Origin: Candidatus Woesearchaeota archaeon
GTDB lineage: Archaea; Nanobdellota; Nanobdellia; Woesearchaeales; UBA12501
Reading direction: 5' to 3'
NCBI GenBank assembly: GCA_030651375.1
Contig: JAUSFM010000014.1
Span: forward strand, 25,630 to 89,629
Length of the DNA: 64,000 bases
Shown here in pieces: positions 49,093 through 58,410 of the stretch. The notes under the pieces were generated by a model. That model made no database searches. It was not told where the DNA came from and was given only the letters and a program-made list of their open reading frames with translations. Position numbers and translations under genes: made by a program. Numbering within the stretch: the first letter of the stretch is position 1; every line of letters starts with the position of its first letter.

Positions 49093-49947
49093 TTATGATG
49101 GAAATCCGGCAAACAGGTCAGCAGTGACATAAATTTCGAGAAATGCCGCTGCAAGAATCAGAATGCATGAAACGAGAAAAAGGTAGAGTGAATCCCGCAC
49201 CACGTTTTTGAATCCGTCGCTTCCGAATGATTCAGTGAGGAGTGCTTTTGAAACAACGCCGCCGGCAATGGCGGCAAGAATGAAGCCGGCAAGTTCAGGA
49301 ACGAGGTGGGTGCCAAAGATGAGAATGATTTTGAGGCCGCCGCTAAAATCAGTTGCAAGATAGCGCAGGATAAGAACGCCGAAGGAGGCAAACACGCTTG
49401 CGTTCAGCACAATGAGGAAGAGTGCACCAGCGCCAAAGACAACCGAGAGAAAGAATGCAATCAGCGCAACGGACAAATTATGCTGGACAATACCCAATGC
49501 ATTCGGCACCGTTGGCACGTTTGTCGTCGAAAAGAAATGATCAAGGGTTTTGGTGGTGATGCCTTCCCGTGTGCTCAAAAAATCAAGCTGGTAGTTGAAA
49601 ATAAGCGGAACTTTGTCAGCAGCAAGCACGCCGAGCACGACAAAACCGATAAACGCCCCGAGAAAAATAAGGATATACACTTCAATGATGGTACGGTGAT
49701 TTTTCAGGAATGAGAAAATTCCTGATTCGGGCTGTCTGCTCTCAAGTCCCTCTTCATGGCTCAACACGCCAACAAACGTCGGCACCATGAGCAGTGTCGT
49801 CAAGAAAAGCATGGCAACAGACACGCTATTTTCGAAAAAAAACAGTGTCGCAATAATGTATCCGATAATGGAGTACATAAACCCGAGAAAAAAAGAAACA
49901 TACGGCCGGTCAAGGAGCCAGCCGGTGTTGATGTCTTCAAGAACCAT
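49093..49947 (-). CDS. SpoIIM-like (stage II sporulation protein M family) membrane protein
   Basis: 284 aa with about six membrane helices. 'HNLSVALIAFFLSVVFGAGA', 'LFLIVLNASVFASFGVLI', 'FGTHLVPELAGFILAAIAGG' give the SpoIIM/COG1300 pattern (a polar 'HlvpELagf.la' in a membrane helix). Archaeal members are common but uncharacterised and not linked to sporulation. It follows the large surface-protein gene by seven bases, so it may help insert or organise that protein. Confidence 0.88.
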   Translation of the reverse strand: MVLEDINTGWLLDRPYVSFFLGFMYSIIGYIIATLFFFENSVSVAMLFLTTLLMVPTFVGVLSHEEGLESRQPESGIFSFLKNHRTIIEVYILIFLGAFIGFVVLGVLAADKVPLIFNYQLDFLSTREGITTKTLDHFFSTTNVPTVPNALGIVQHNLSVALIAFFLSVVFGAGALFLIVLNASVFASFGVLILRYLATDFSGGLKIILIFGTHLVPELAGFILAAIAGGVVSKALLTESFGSDGFKNVVRDSLYLFLVSCILILAAAFLEIYVTADLFAGFPS

Positions 49948-49954
49948 GCGTCAC

Positions 49955-52117
49955 CTATTTTCCAAGCCGTGAGCGAAGATACTCGTCAAGGTCGAGGTCA
50001 TGGCGTGTCGTGTTTTGTTGAATTGGCTGCTGGAATGAGGGGCTGAACGCAGACTCTGGAGAATGGGGAGGAGAGGAATCACGAACGGTATCACGCACCT
50101 GGACGACTGGCCCTTCAGGACCGCGTGAAATATAGACGAGCACGCCAAGCACCAGCATGACAACGAGAACAGTCCATATCAGTTTGGAGTTTTTGATGAG
50201 TGCATTGGTGAGGAATCCGCCTGCACGGCCAACACCGACATCGCCGGAACTATCTGCAGAGGTGGATGCAGAAGCTGTGCTGGTGCCGGATGAGGTGCCA
50301 GACACCGACGAGGATGGAGATGAGGAAGAAACAGATGCTGCTGATACGCCTGAACTCACGCCGGAAGTGCCTGATGCTGCTGAACCAGGGGAAGATGACG
50401 ATGGCGCGCCACCTGATGAACGGCTCACGCCGCGGCCTGAACCCGGTGCACCGCTTGAGGGTGCTGATGCAGCACTCGACTCAACCGTCACGGTTGTAGT
50501 CCCATTATAAGTAATGCCATTTCCTGCAAGCACCTGCGCAGTGAGGGGATAACTACCTGCAGTTTCTGGGGCGGAAAAAGTATAGCTGAAAGCGCTCTGG
50601 TTATCGACGGGAACGAACAGGCTACTGCCATCCGGAAGCATGAGCCGAACACTTGATTCTTTGATGAGCGACGCATTGTCCATACGAACAATTCCTGCAA
50701 AGGTGAGGTCATGTCCGGCTGCAACTGTCGATGGTGTTGTTAGGTTAATAATATAATTGTAGGTCACGGTGTATGAGACTGTATTGATTGCACTATGGCC
50801 CACGCCATCTTCGGCCTGCACCGACAAGGTGTAAGCACCCAATTCGGTTGTTGATTCTGGAGCAACAGTAAACGCATAGGAGTTGCCATCTGACGACGAT
50901 GGAATGGTTTGGTTTGCCGTTGCATTGAGCACCACCTGCGCGCTGACTTTTGAAATGCCGCTAAAGTCTGAAATGGTTGCAGGAAGCGTGTTTGAACGGC
51001 CGCGAATTACTAACGGAAGCGAAGAAAACGAAACCGTTGGTGGTGCCGTATCAACTTTAACGGTACGTACGGTACTTTGTCCGGTGTTGCCGGCGAGGTC
51101 GGTGCATGACACGCTCCATTGGTGGCTGCCGTCGCTTGCATTGGCCGGCGTGGTGGCGAGCGTCGATGATTGAGTAAGTGTAAGTGTTGCTGCAGATGAG
51201 CCATCAACAAGAACAACGCAGGAGACTGATGGAGAAACAGTGTCGTTTGCAGCAAAGGAAAGATTTGGTACGCTGGGAATGAAAGCATTGTCAGCAGGGC
51301 TCAACGCAATCACCGCTGGTGGTGTGTTGTCGATGGTAAAATTTCCGCTGCTTACGGTGGTTTCGCCGCCGTTTGACGACGATATAAATGAAAAGCACAC
51401 TGATGCGCCTTCGGCAAATCCGGAAAAGTCTGCGGTGGCAGAATAATTATCAGGCGTATCTGCTGCTTTTCCAAGCACCTGCGTCACGGTCGTATTTCCT
51501 TTGCACTGGCTGAAATTGAAGCCGACTGATGCAACGCCTGATTCAGGGTCAACAGATTGAGTACTCGCGGAGCTCTGCACGCTGCGAAGATATCCATTTT
51601 GAGGGGGGTAGAGATTTGAAAGAATCGGCGCTGTGGCATCGTTTTTGATGGTGACGTTCACGAGATTCGTTGTTTGGACATTTTTGTTGTCAGTGGTGGT
51701 GATGGACCATTGTTCTGCAGTGTCGTTCGTAACTTTGGGAAGCATGGCAGTAAATTGGAGATAGGTATAAATTACAAAACTGCCTTTTGGAATGCTATTG
51801 TTTTGCCAGAGCAGACTCGATGAGCCGGTAGCAATATCCCATCCCTGATTAAAGCTCGAGTCATTGGTTGCGGTGAGGGTATTCAAGCTGGGAGCACTGA
51901 AATTGATCTGGTCAATTGGTTTTAGAATGTGTGATGTGGTGACGGTGAAATTAAAAAGGTGTGATGTTCCTTCGTAAATAGTAATGGGCGCGAGCTCAAA
52001 CGATGTGCCTGCAGCAACCGGCAGCGCGCCAAACAGAATAAAAATAAAGAGAATGATAAAGAGACTAAAAAGTGTCGAAATACTACGTACTCTACATCCA
52101 TCACCTCTTTGCTCCAT
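49955..52117 (-). CDS. Large Ig-like surface protein with C-terminal membrane anchor
   Basis: 720 aa. A signal segment (about 16-36) leads into several Ig-like beta domains (about 40-520) with 'DNTPPAVIALSPADNAFIPS' and 'VDTAPPTVSFSSLPL' type junctions and many N-glycosylation sequons (NFT, NDS, NNS, NDT). A Ser/Gly/Pro/Ala-rich stalk (about 530-625) precedes a membrane helix (LIWTVLVVMLVLGVLVYI) and a ~55-residue cytoplasmic tail. This is a stalked adhesin or S-layer-like layout and a likely target for AglB, encoded 6 kb away. AAAGAGGTGAT lies just inside the start, so an alternative start at the nested GTG cannot be excluded. Confidence 0.8.
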   Translation of the reverse strand: MEQRGDGCRVRSISTLFSLFIILFIFILFGALPVAAGTSFELAPITIYEGTSHLFNFTVTTSHILKPIDQINFSAPSLNTLTATNDSSFNQGWDIATGSSSLLWQNNSIPKGSFVIYTYLQFTAMLPKVTNDTAEQWSITTTDNKNVQTTNLVNVTIKNDATAPILSNLYPPQNGYLRSVQSSASTQSVDPESGVASVGFNFSQCKGNTTVTQVLGKAADTPDNYSATADFSGFAEGASVCFSFISSSNGGETTVSSGNFTIDNTPPAVIALSPADNAFIPSVPNLSFAANDTVSPSVSCVVLVDGSSAATLTLTQSSTLATTPANASDGSHQWSVSCTDLAGNTGQSTVRTVKVDTAPPTVSFSSLPLVIRGRSNTLPATISDFSGISKVSAQVVLNATANQTIPSSSDGNSYAFTVAPESTTELGAYTLSVQAEDGVGHSAINTVSYTVTYNYIINLTTPSTVAAGHDLTFAGIVRMDNASLIKESSVRLMLPDGSSLFVPVDNQSAFSYTFSAPETAGSYPLTAQVLAGNGITYNGTTTVTVESSAASAPSSGAPGSGRGVSRSSGGAPSSSSPGSAASGTSGVSSGVSAASVSSSSPSSSVSGTSSGTSTASASTSADSSGDVGVGRAGGFLTNALIKNSKLIWTVLVVMLVLGVLVYISRGPEGPVVQVRDTVRDSSPPHSPESAFSPSFQQPIQQNTTRHDLDLDEYLRSRLGK

Positions 52118-52226
52118 GCATGATTAATGAAGGCTTTTTTCTTTATAAATATTGCGGTGAATATGCACGAGAAAATGAAGAGAGTAGAATAAAAAAAGAG
52201 AAGATAAAAATAAAAAATTTAAAATT

Positions 52227-53732
52227 TTAGTAGTACGCCTGTCCTGCAAGTGGCTCTTCGCCATCGCCTTTGCGCGAGCGCGCGAATGCAATGACCAAAC
52301 CAAGCACAATCAAGACGACAATCAGCACGATAAGGCCAACTTCAAGGCCTCTTCGCAAGTCGCTCTGGGGTGCAGTGGTACTGCCTTCAACAACGTTCGC
52401 AGTGAGCGACATTTGCTGGAGCAGTTTGTCTGCAGCTCGGACTTCAACAGCGAAGGTGTGTGCGCCGACTTGTGCATCCTCGCGTGCAGAGACATAGACA
52501 TAAACAGTCTCTGATGCGCCGGATTCAAGCGTCACCACATTGCTCGGGCTGAGCTGTACGGTTGCGAATGGTTCAGTGCCGGTTACGCCAACGACGTAGT
52601 TCTTTGCTACTGCGCCTTGGTTTGCAATGGTCACTGGATAAATCGCGCCGCCTTGTCCCTTGACGACATCCTGCATTTCAGGGCCGACCGTGATAACGGT
52701 TTTTCCCTTTTGCGAAGATGATTGCGGTTCAGCTGGCTGTTCGCCAGGCTGCGCTGCGTCTTGGTAGCTCGGATTCACGACTTCGATTTTTGTAATCGTT
52801 GTTTCCTTCTTGGTGTAATCGTCGTACAATGCTTCAACCACAACATCATAGATGCCGGGTTTTGCATCAGCAGGGATGCGCAGGTAGATTTGTTCACTCG
52901 TTACCGAGTCATCTTCTGAGCCGCCGTCGATCTGGTCGATGAAGTCTGCGCTTTCAGCTGCAAGGCCGAATGCAGGCACTTTTGCAACAATCTTGATTCC
53001 TTCTTCATCTTTTTCACCGAGATTCTGGACACGTGCCATGACGGTGAATGGTCTGCCGGCAAGCACTTGCCTACTCGGGCTGATGACCACATCGCGAATC
53101 ACGACATTGTGACGCTGTGCTTCAATCTTCAGGTCAAACTGGTACTGTGCTACGGACAGGCCGCGTGCGGAAACCAGCAGATTGAGCTTGTACTCATCGC
53201 CATCTTCGAGATTGAGATTTTGTGGAACCTGGAGTTCAAATTCAACATCGTCCCGTGTTTTTGCCTCAAGGTCAAATGTTTCAGAGACCTGGACAAGTGG
53301 GAAATGTTCGTCACCGGTAATCCATGCGAGAACTGCGGCGTTGCGCACATCCTCAGCTGCGTTGATAGGTGTGAACACGCCCGGAACGCCGTTTGCACAG
53401 GCACCGTTTGCATCAGGAACAACAATATTGTTGTTTTGATCTCTGATTGGGTTGTTGTTTGCATCAAGGCATGCAGGCTGTTGTGCGCCAGGCCAAGTGG
53501 TCGAGGCGATTTTGAGTCGGATGCTTATTTTTTCACCGCGCTCGAAAGTATCTTTGATATCGCCACCGTTGGTGACTTCGTCGCCGTTAATCTTGACAAA
53601 TTCAACGACTACGCCCGGGATGTCAACGACTGCACTAGGCGGCACTGCAGCAACAGCTACAATGGACGTCAAAAACAGCATGATCATCACCAGCGCATTC
53701 AGAATTGTTTTTGCGTTGGTTCTTGCGTTCAT
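52227..53732 (-). CDS. Abundant-looking COG1361/NEW3 surface protein with C-terminal anchor
   Basis: 501 aa from ATG at 53732, chosen because the very strong Shine-Dalgarno GGAGGGGG lies just upstream; a longer frame starts at 53765. A signal peptide (about 8-30) precedes Ig-like/NEW3 domains ('TVMARVQNLGEKDEEGIKIV', 'PVTIANQGAVAKNYVVGVTG') and a C-terminal membrane helix (GLIVLIVVLIVLGLVIAFA) with a short tail. A TATA box (TTGTATAAAAAATATC, near 53796-53810) lies upstream. The strong ribosome site suggests high expression, so this is a candidate main S-layer or sheath protein. Confidence 0.8.
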   Translation of the reverse strand: MNARTNAKTILNALVMIMLFLTSIVAVAAVPPSAVVDIPGVVVEFVKINGDEVTNGGDIKDTFERGEKISIRLKIASTTWPGAQQPACLDANNNPIRDQNNNIVVPDANGACANGVPGVFTPINAAEDVRNAAVLAWITGDEHFPLVQVSETFDLEAKTRDDVEFELQVPQNLNLEDGDEYKLNLLVSARGLSVAQYQFDLKIEAQRHNVVIRDVVISPSRQVLAGRPFTVMARVQNLGEKDEEGIKIVAKVPAFGLAAESADFIDQIDGGSEDDSVTSEQIYLRIPADAKPGIYDVVVEALYDDYTKKETTITKIEVVNPSYQDAAQPGEQPAEPQSSSQKGKTVITVGPEMQDVVKGQGGAIYPVTIANQGAVAKNYVVGVTGTEPFATVQLSPSNVVTLESGASETVYVYVSAREDAQVGAHTFAVEVRAADKLLQQMSLTANVVEGSTTAPQSDLRRGLEVGLIVLIVVLIVLGLVIAFARSRKGDGEEPLAGQAYY

Positions 53733-54016
53733 AGGAATACCCCCTCCAGATTTGTTGAATATCATTGATGTTTTAGTTTTGATTTTTTATTTGATATTTT
53801 TTATACAATGTGCGTTGTTTGCTGTTCGTTGTCGTCAACCTCTGTATGCGTAAACAGACGGTGTTATTTAAACCTTTTGATTGGTTAGTATCCGTGAGTA
53901 GTTAATAAGCTTTTCTGTGATGCACTAGCGAAATTATTTTAAACCATCGCAGTGTTTAATCACTAAACGAGCACTACTCGTTCTTGTTTATCATCTATAT
54001 TCTAATCTATAGTTTG

Positions 54017-56053
54017 TCAGTTCGTTGAGCGAATCAGCAGCGGATGATAAGATACTTTGGTCAGCTGGTTTTCATCCGTCAGCGCAACCTGAATCAAATA
54101 ATCTCCCGGCTGTGCGTCAGGAGGAACATCAACAACCAATCGTTTTGTCACGGTTTCTCCGGCCGCAATGCTGTTCAGCACGACACGCTGCTGCAAGGGG
54201 ATATCATATGACACAACACTTAGCCTGAGATTGTGAAGTATTTCCACACCTGTATTTGTCAGGCCAACAGAAACCAACAGTTGATCGCCGGGCATGGCCT
54301 CGTTGAAACCAGCGCTGGCGCTTTCAAAGACGACACCACCAAGACGAACATCGCGCTCGCCATCAAGTGTGCCTGAATGCAAACGAATGCGCACGGATGC
54401 GCGCGCACTATCGCCGTCGTGATCAATGACGTGGACGGTTACATCACGGCGTCCAGATTTTTCAAAGACGTGCTCAATAGTATTAGTATTTGTTTCAATA
54501 GCTGTACCGTCATCAAAGTCCCAGATGAAACGGAATGGCCCATCGCCACCAACAACCGTGGCAGTAAAGATCACGCGTGCAGGCGTTGATTCAGTGTGAA
54601 CATCTGCATCGATAGAAACGCTTGGAATACGAGTATGTGCCACGGGCACAACAGGAGGAATCGGAGGTATCGGCGGCACAACAGGACACACATTCGCACA
54701 AACACCGCCACAATCAACACCAAGCTCACCAACATCTTGCACACCATTGTTGCATTGGTTCACCGGCGGTACAACAGGACAGACATTTGCGCACACGCCG
54801 CCACAATCAACACCAAGCTCACCAACATCTTGCACGCCATTCGCGCACTGATTTACTGGCGGCTGTTGTGGATTGATAGTGAAATGAAATTTGAACGGCC
54901 CAGCCCCAGTATTTCCGGCTGCATCAGTACATTGTACATTCCATTGGTAATTTCCTGGAGGAATATTATTAGGCACAAATGTATTTGCTCCCTGATTCAT
55001 CTGCACGGGATTGCCCATGAGACGGAAGTTGCCATTAATGTCACTCATAAATTGGCAGGAAAGCTGGCCGGGTTCGTTGTCGGTTGCAGTGAAGCGAAAC
55101 AGGGGAAGATTACCCTGATTCAGCACCGCGTTGTCGACCGGATCAATAAGTGTTATCGTCGGCGGGGTGTTGTCGCCCGCAGGTTGCGGAGGTTGAGTGT
55201 TTATGGTAAATGTTGCAACGGCAGAAACGCCGCGGTTTCTGTTGTCATCAATACAGGCCGCAAACCATTGGTAGGTTCCGTCAGGAACATTCTGGACGGT
55301 GAAACGGTTGCTGGTGAAGCCGGTGAAAAAATCAAAAAAGGCAGTGAGGCCACGGAACCGCGTGATTGTTTGTATGCCACCACCGTTGACGTCTGAAAAC
55401 ATCTCGCAATCAAGGCGAACGTCCCAGTCATCGACAACAACAAAGTTGAAATCGACCGTGCTGCTTCGGAGTACGCTGCCATGTACGGGGTTGCGCAACG
55501 TTATACGGGGCACATTGTTGTCGCGGCATTCAGGCGCTGCGAGTGCACCATTTCCGAGCGGGCATGCGTCACGTGCATCGGGTTGACCGTCGCCGTCATC
55601 ATCGGAATCGCATGCGTCCCCGATGCCGTCACCGTCAAGGTCTTCCTGATTCGGATTTGGAACTAAAGGACAGTTATCATGAGCATCAAGCGCACCATCA
55701 TTATCGTCATCGTCATCGCATACATCGCCGACCATATCGCCGTCAGTATTTGTCTGATCACGATTTGGAATACGCGGACAGTTGTCACGCGCATCAGGAA
55801 TGCCGTCGCCATCTGCATCAGCGACATCAGGTGCCGGCTGTTGAGGAGCGGGATCGCATGCATCGCCCAAACCGTCGTGGTCAGTGTCGAGCTGGTCGGG
55901 ATTGAAAAGAACTGGACAGTTGTCCGTATTTCTTCCGTTGGCGAGCAGAATTTCTGGCACGCCGTCACGGTCAACATCTCCTAAGAGTGCGTGAGCCGTC
56001 AACGGCTGGACAATGAGTACGAACAATACGAACAATGCGATGTATGGTTTCAT
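54017..56053 (-). CDS. Surface protein with thrombospondin type 3 Ca-binding repeats and Ig/PKD domains
   Basis: 678 aa. After the signal peptide (YIALFVLFVLIVQPLTAHA) come five or six Asp-rich thrombospondin type 3-like repeats (about 25-170: 'DADGDGIPDARDNCP', 'DGDGIGDACD'), which bind calcium. Ig-like domains (about 175-400) and two tandem 31-residue Cys cassettes (about 398-460) follow. A PKD domain ('DGPFRFIWDFDDGTAIETN') and a C-terminal NEW3-like domain complete it. No C-terminal anchor is seen, so it is secreted or bound to other surface proteins. GGAGGAT lies before the ATG. It follows the next upstream gene by 15 bases in one operon. Confidence 0.85.
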   Translation of the reverse strand: MKPYIALFVLFVLIVQPLTAHALLGDVDRDGVPEILLANGRNTDNCPVLFNPDQLDTDHDGLGDACDPAPQQPAPDVADADGDGIPDARDNCPRIPNRDQTNTDGDMVGDVCDDDDDNDGALDAHDNCPLVPNPNQEDLDGDGIGDACDSDDDGDGQPDARDACPLGNGALAAPECRDNNVPRITLRNPVHGSVLRSSTVDFNFVVVDDWDVRLDCEMFSDVNGGGIQTITRFRGLTAFFDFFTGFTSNRFTVQNVPDGTYQWFAACIDDNRNRGVSAVATFTINTQPPQPAGDNTPPTITLIDPVDNAVLNQGNLPLFRFTATDNEPGQLSCQFMSDINGNFRLMGNPVQMNQGANTFVPNNIPPGNYQWNVQCTDAAGNTGAGPFKFHFTINPQQPPVNQCANGVQDVGELGVDCGGVCANVCPVVPPVNQCNNGVQDVGELGVDCGGVCANVCPVVPPIPPIPPVVPVAHTRIPSVSIDADVHTESTPARVIFTATVVGGDGPFRFIWDFDDGTAIETNTNTIEHVFEKSGRRDVTVHVIDHDGDSARASVRIRLHSGTLDGERDVRLGGVVFESASAGFNEAMPGDQLLVSVGLTNTGVEILHNLRLSVVSYDIPLQQRVVLNSIAAGETVTKRLVVDVPPDAQPGDYLIQVALTDENQLTKVSYHPLLIRSTN
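54678..54863. repeat. Tandem 93-bp duplication inside the thrombospondin-repeat gene
   Basis: Two 93-bp units (54678-54770 and 54771-54863) are nearly identical and code for a 31-residue Cys cassette (NGVQDVGELGVDCGGVC core). The low divergence indicates a recent in-frame duplication. Confidence 0.8.
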
Positions 56054-56068
56054 GCGAATCCTCCAAAA

Positions 56069-58252
56069 TTAGTTAACGAGCAGTTCGAGCGTGAGCAGCA
56101 GGCGCGTGTCATGTATGGTTTCTTCAAGCTGGGCTTTGCGTCCGTTGCTTGTTTCGCCAAACGTAGTGGTATGTGCAACACCGATGCCGAGCGTGTTGAG
56201 CCGCTGCTGGTCAAGGAAGTACATGCCGCGCACATTTCCAGCGAGTAAAATCGAATGACGCTCCTCGCGCGTCTCTTGCACTGCGGCACTCATCTGGTCA
56301 TACGTTCCACCGATGCTTCCTGCAAAGCCAATTTCACTGAAGCGTACACGGAGTGCAGCGTCGAGTTTTCCGCTGGGGCCAACATCATAATCAATTCCAT
56401 CTGTATTAGTTTCGTGGTTCACGCCAGCGCCGCCAAGAAGCTGCACGTTGTAATCAGCGCCAGAAACGGATGCGAGCGCGTAGTCAAATCCGAGTAGGGC
56501 AAGAACACGCATCATGCGTTGTTCATTTTCCGTGAGCGCGCTGCCGGAAATACGTGCGCTGTCGATCGATGCTGCAGCGCCAACACGCAGGCTTTTGACG
56601 GCAAGAGTGATGTCTGTTCGTTGCCCTTCCAGCTCACGGAGATAAGCAAGTGCCAGTGCAACCTGAGTCAGAGTACCTTCATAGGTAAATGCGCCGAGAG
56701 TTTTTCCGTCGCGTGCAACAACACCGGTGCCGTTGTTGATGGTGAAATAGGAACCGTGGACATCAACGGCAAGGGTGTCGATGCTGCCGGCGACAACGCC
56801 AACAGTTCCTGCAATGCCGACACCTGCAGCATTGGCAGTTGATTCAATTCCCTGTGCGCTAAACCGATCAGCTAATGAAAGCAGTGCATATGCTGGAGCC
56901 ACCGATCCGTGGAAATTCTGCCGGAGAGGTGCAAGAATTCCTGCTGCTTCGTCGTCAAGTGCAACATATGGAGACGATGGTGATGAATGAGTGGACGATT
57001 CAGCGCCAGACGCGGGAATTGCAGGCGAAGGAGTTGTTGATGAAGGTACGCTGCCTGCCAATGGCAATGTAGGAGTAGGTGTTGAGCTGACACGGAGAAT
57101 GTATACTTTTTCATCACCTTCAAGTGCTTTTCGCGCTGGAGGTGAAAGCCGTTGCGTTCCGGTGTACTGGTTTTGCACGCGCACCGTTCCGGTCCAGCCC
57201 GGAGCCAACTCAAACGACCGGTCGAGATCGGTTGTTCTATCGCCGTCCATATCGACGAAATGAGTGAAGTTTCTCGTGTCACCACTATTTCTTGGGATGT
57301 ATATTCCTGGGGTGAGCTCGAAGGCAGTGCCGTTTCTCTCGACAGTCGCCAGTGGCGTGCCGGTTGCTGGATTCATCTGCACAAAAACGATATCGCCGGG
57401 AGTGCCGTATGTTTGAATTGCTGATGCCTGGCGTTGTTCCTCGCCCATCAATTTTGCGTGTAATGCGCCGAAGTTTATTGATTGTAAAAGCGCAACCGGA
57501 AGCGTGAGTGTTTCACCGCGCTTCCAAATGGGTGCAGTAATGTCATACCGTGTTTTCACGCGGCCCGTGAGTGCCTCCCCAACGCCGCCATATTTTGTTC
57601 GGTGGGATTCCAAGTCATAGGTAAATTCTAACCGCATGCCACCGCCGCTGTCAGCGCCTGCGGAAAAAATTGAGATGAGCGCAGGATCAATCACATCACG
57701 TCCGGCCACAGTGGTGGTATGATGTGTTGTATAGAATGTGGCAATATCAAGGTAGGCAATTCCGCGGGCAATAAGCCCAATTGATTCGGAGGTAAGAGGA
57801 ATGTCAAAACTTGAAAAAAGGTCGCCGAATTTGTAAAGCAGCCAGTTGTTGGTATCCTGTGAGTCGGCGTTTTTAATCGGTGTTTCAAGGCGAAGGCGGA
57901 GATAGGTGCCATCAACGCCGTCGCAGGTAACTGCATTTCTCGTCAGCCATGCCATGTAGGTTGGATTTGCGCAGATTTTAGCGAAGTCTGAAATATTTTG
58001 TTGCAGTGCAGCATCCGCAGATGGCTGTGCGGATCCAGACGCAGATGATGCGGGGGATGTGGATGACGATGCTGCAGAAACTGGTGCAGCTGATGTCGCT
58101 GCTGTTTGTGCTAATGCGCTTCCAGAAAAGGTGAGTGCTGCTGCACTGCCGACTGCGGCGAGTGTAGAGCGAAGCGTAGGAAAATGATCGGTAAGATTGG
58201 TAAAGAACGTGTGAACTCGGTCAGCCAATGTACTGGCATGCTGAAGATTCAT
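56069..58252 (-). CDS. Large secreted protein with beta-barrel-like C-terminus
   Basis: 727 aa. The N-terminus (TLAAVGSAAALTFSGSALAQ) looks like a signal peptide ending in an AxA-type site. A Ser/Ala-rich linker (about 52-82) follows. The rest is mostly beta. A second Pro/Ser linker lies near 400-430. From about 445 to the end, alternating polar/apolar strands separated by charged loops ('YNVQLLGGAGVNHE', 'KLDAALRVRFSEIGFAGSIG', 'HSILLAGNVRGMYFL', 'LLLTLELLVN') look like an outer-membrane-type barrel. No C-terminal helix anchor. GGGGGTAGCAC precedes the ATG; the TATA box (GGTTTATATAG) is near 58327-58337. No family was recognised. Confidence 0.6.
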   Translation of the reverse strand: MNLQHASTLADRVHTFFTNLTDHFPTLRSTLAAVGSAAALTFSGSALAQTAATSAAPVSAASSSTSPASSASGSAQPSADAALQQNISDFAKICANPTYMAWLTRNAVTCDGVDGTYLRLRLETPIKNADSQDTNNWLLYKFGDLFSSFDIPLTSESIGLIARGIAYLDIATFYTTHHTTTVAGRDVIDPALISIFSAGADSGGGMRLEFTYDLESHRTKYGGVGEALTGRVKTRYDITAPIWKRGETLTLPVALLQSINFGALHAKLMGEEQRQASAIQTYGTPGDIVFVQMNPATGTPLATVERNGTAFELTPGIYIPRNSGDTRNFTHFVDMDGDRTTDLDRSFELAPGWTGTVRVQNQYTGTQRLSPPARKALEGDEKVYILRVSSTPTPTLPLAGSVPSSTTPSPAIPASGAESSTHSSPSSPYVALDDEAAGILAPLRQNFHGSVAPAYALLSLADRFSAQGIESTANAAGVGIAGTVGVVAGSIDTLAVDVHGSYFTINNGTGVVARDGKTLGAFTYEGTLTQVALALAYLRELEGQRTDITLAVKSLRVGAAASIDSARISGSALTENEQRMMRVLALLGFDYALASVSGADYNVQLLGGAGVNHETNTDGIDYDVGPSGKLDAALRVRFSEIGFAGSIGGTYDQMSAAVQETREERHSILLAGNVRGMYFLDQQRLNTLGIGVAHTTTFGETSNGRKAQLEETIHDTRLLLTLELLVN

Positions 58253-58410
58253 GTGCTACCCCCGTAGACAGTGTGTTATCTCTACCACCCCCCATTTGAT
58301 TAACTATTTGTGAGTAATAATAAGTTCTATATAAACCTTTCTCTCGGTTGCAATGGTTATATTAAAAACGACAAAACTTTTATAAAAGGCAAAGAAGCGA
58401 CACAGGGTTA

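Noticed and set aside
49306..49713. 135-codon plus-strand frame
   Set aside because: It is antisense to the SpoIIM-like membrane protein and has the charged composition typical of such shadows.
54596..55396. 266-codon plus-strand frame across the thrombospondin-repeat gene
   Set aside because: It is antisense to a well supported surface protein and rich in His/Asn/Thr as expected for a shadow.
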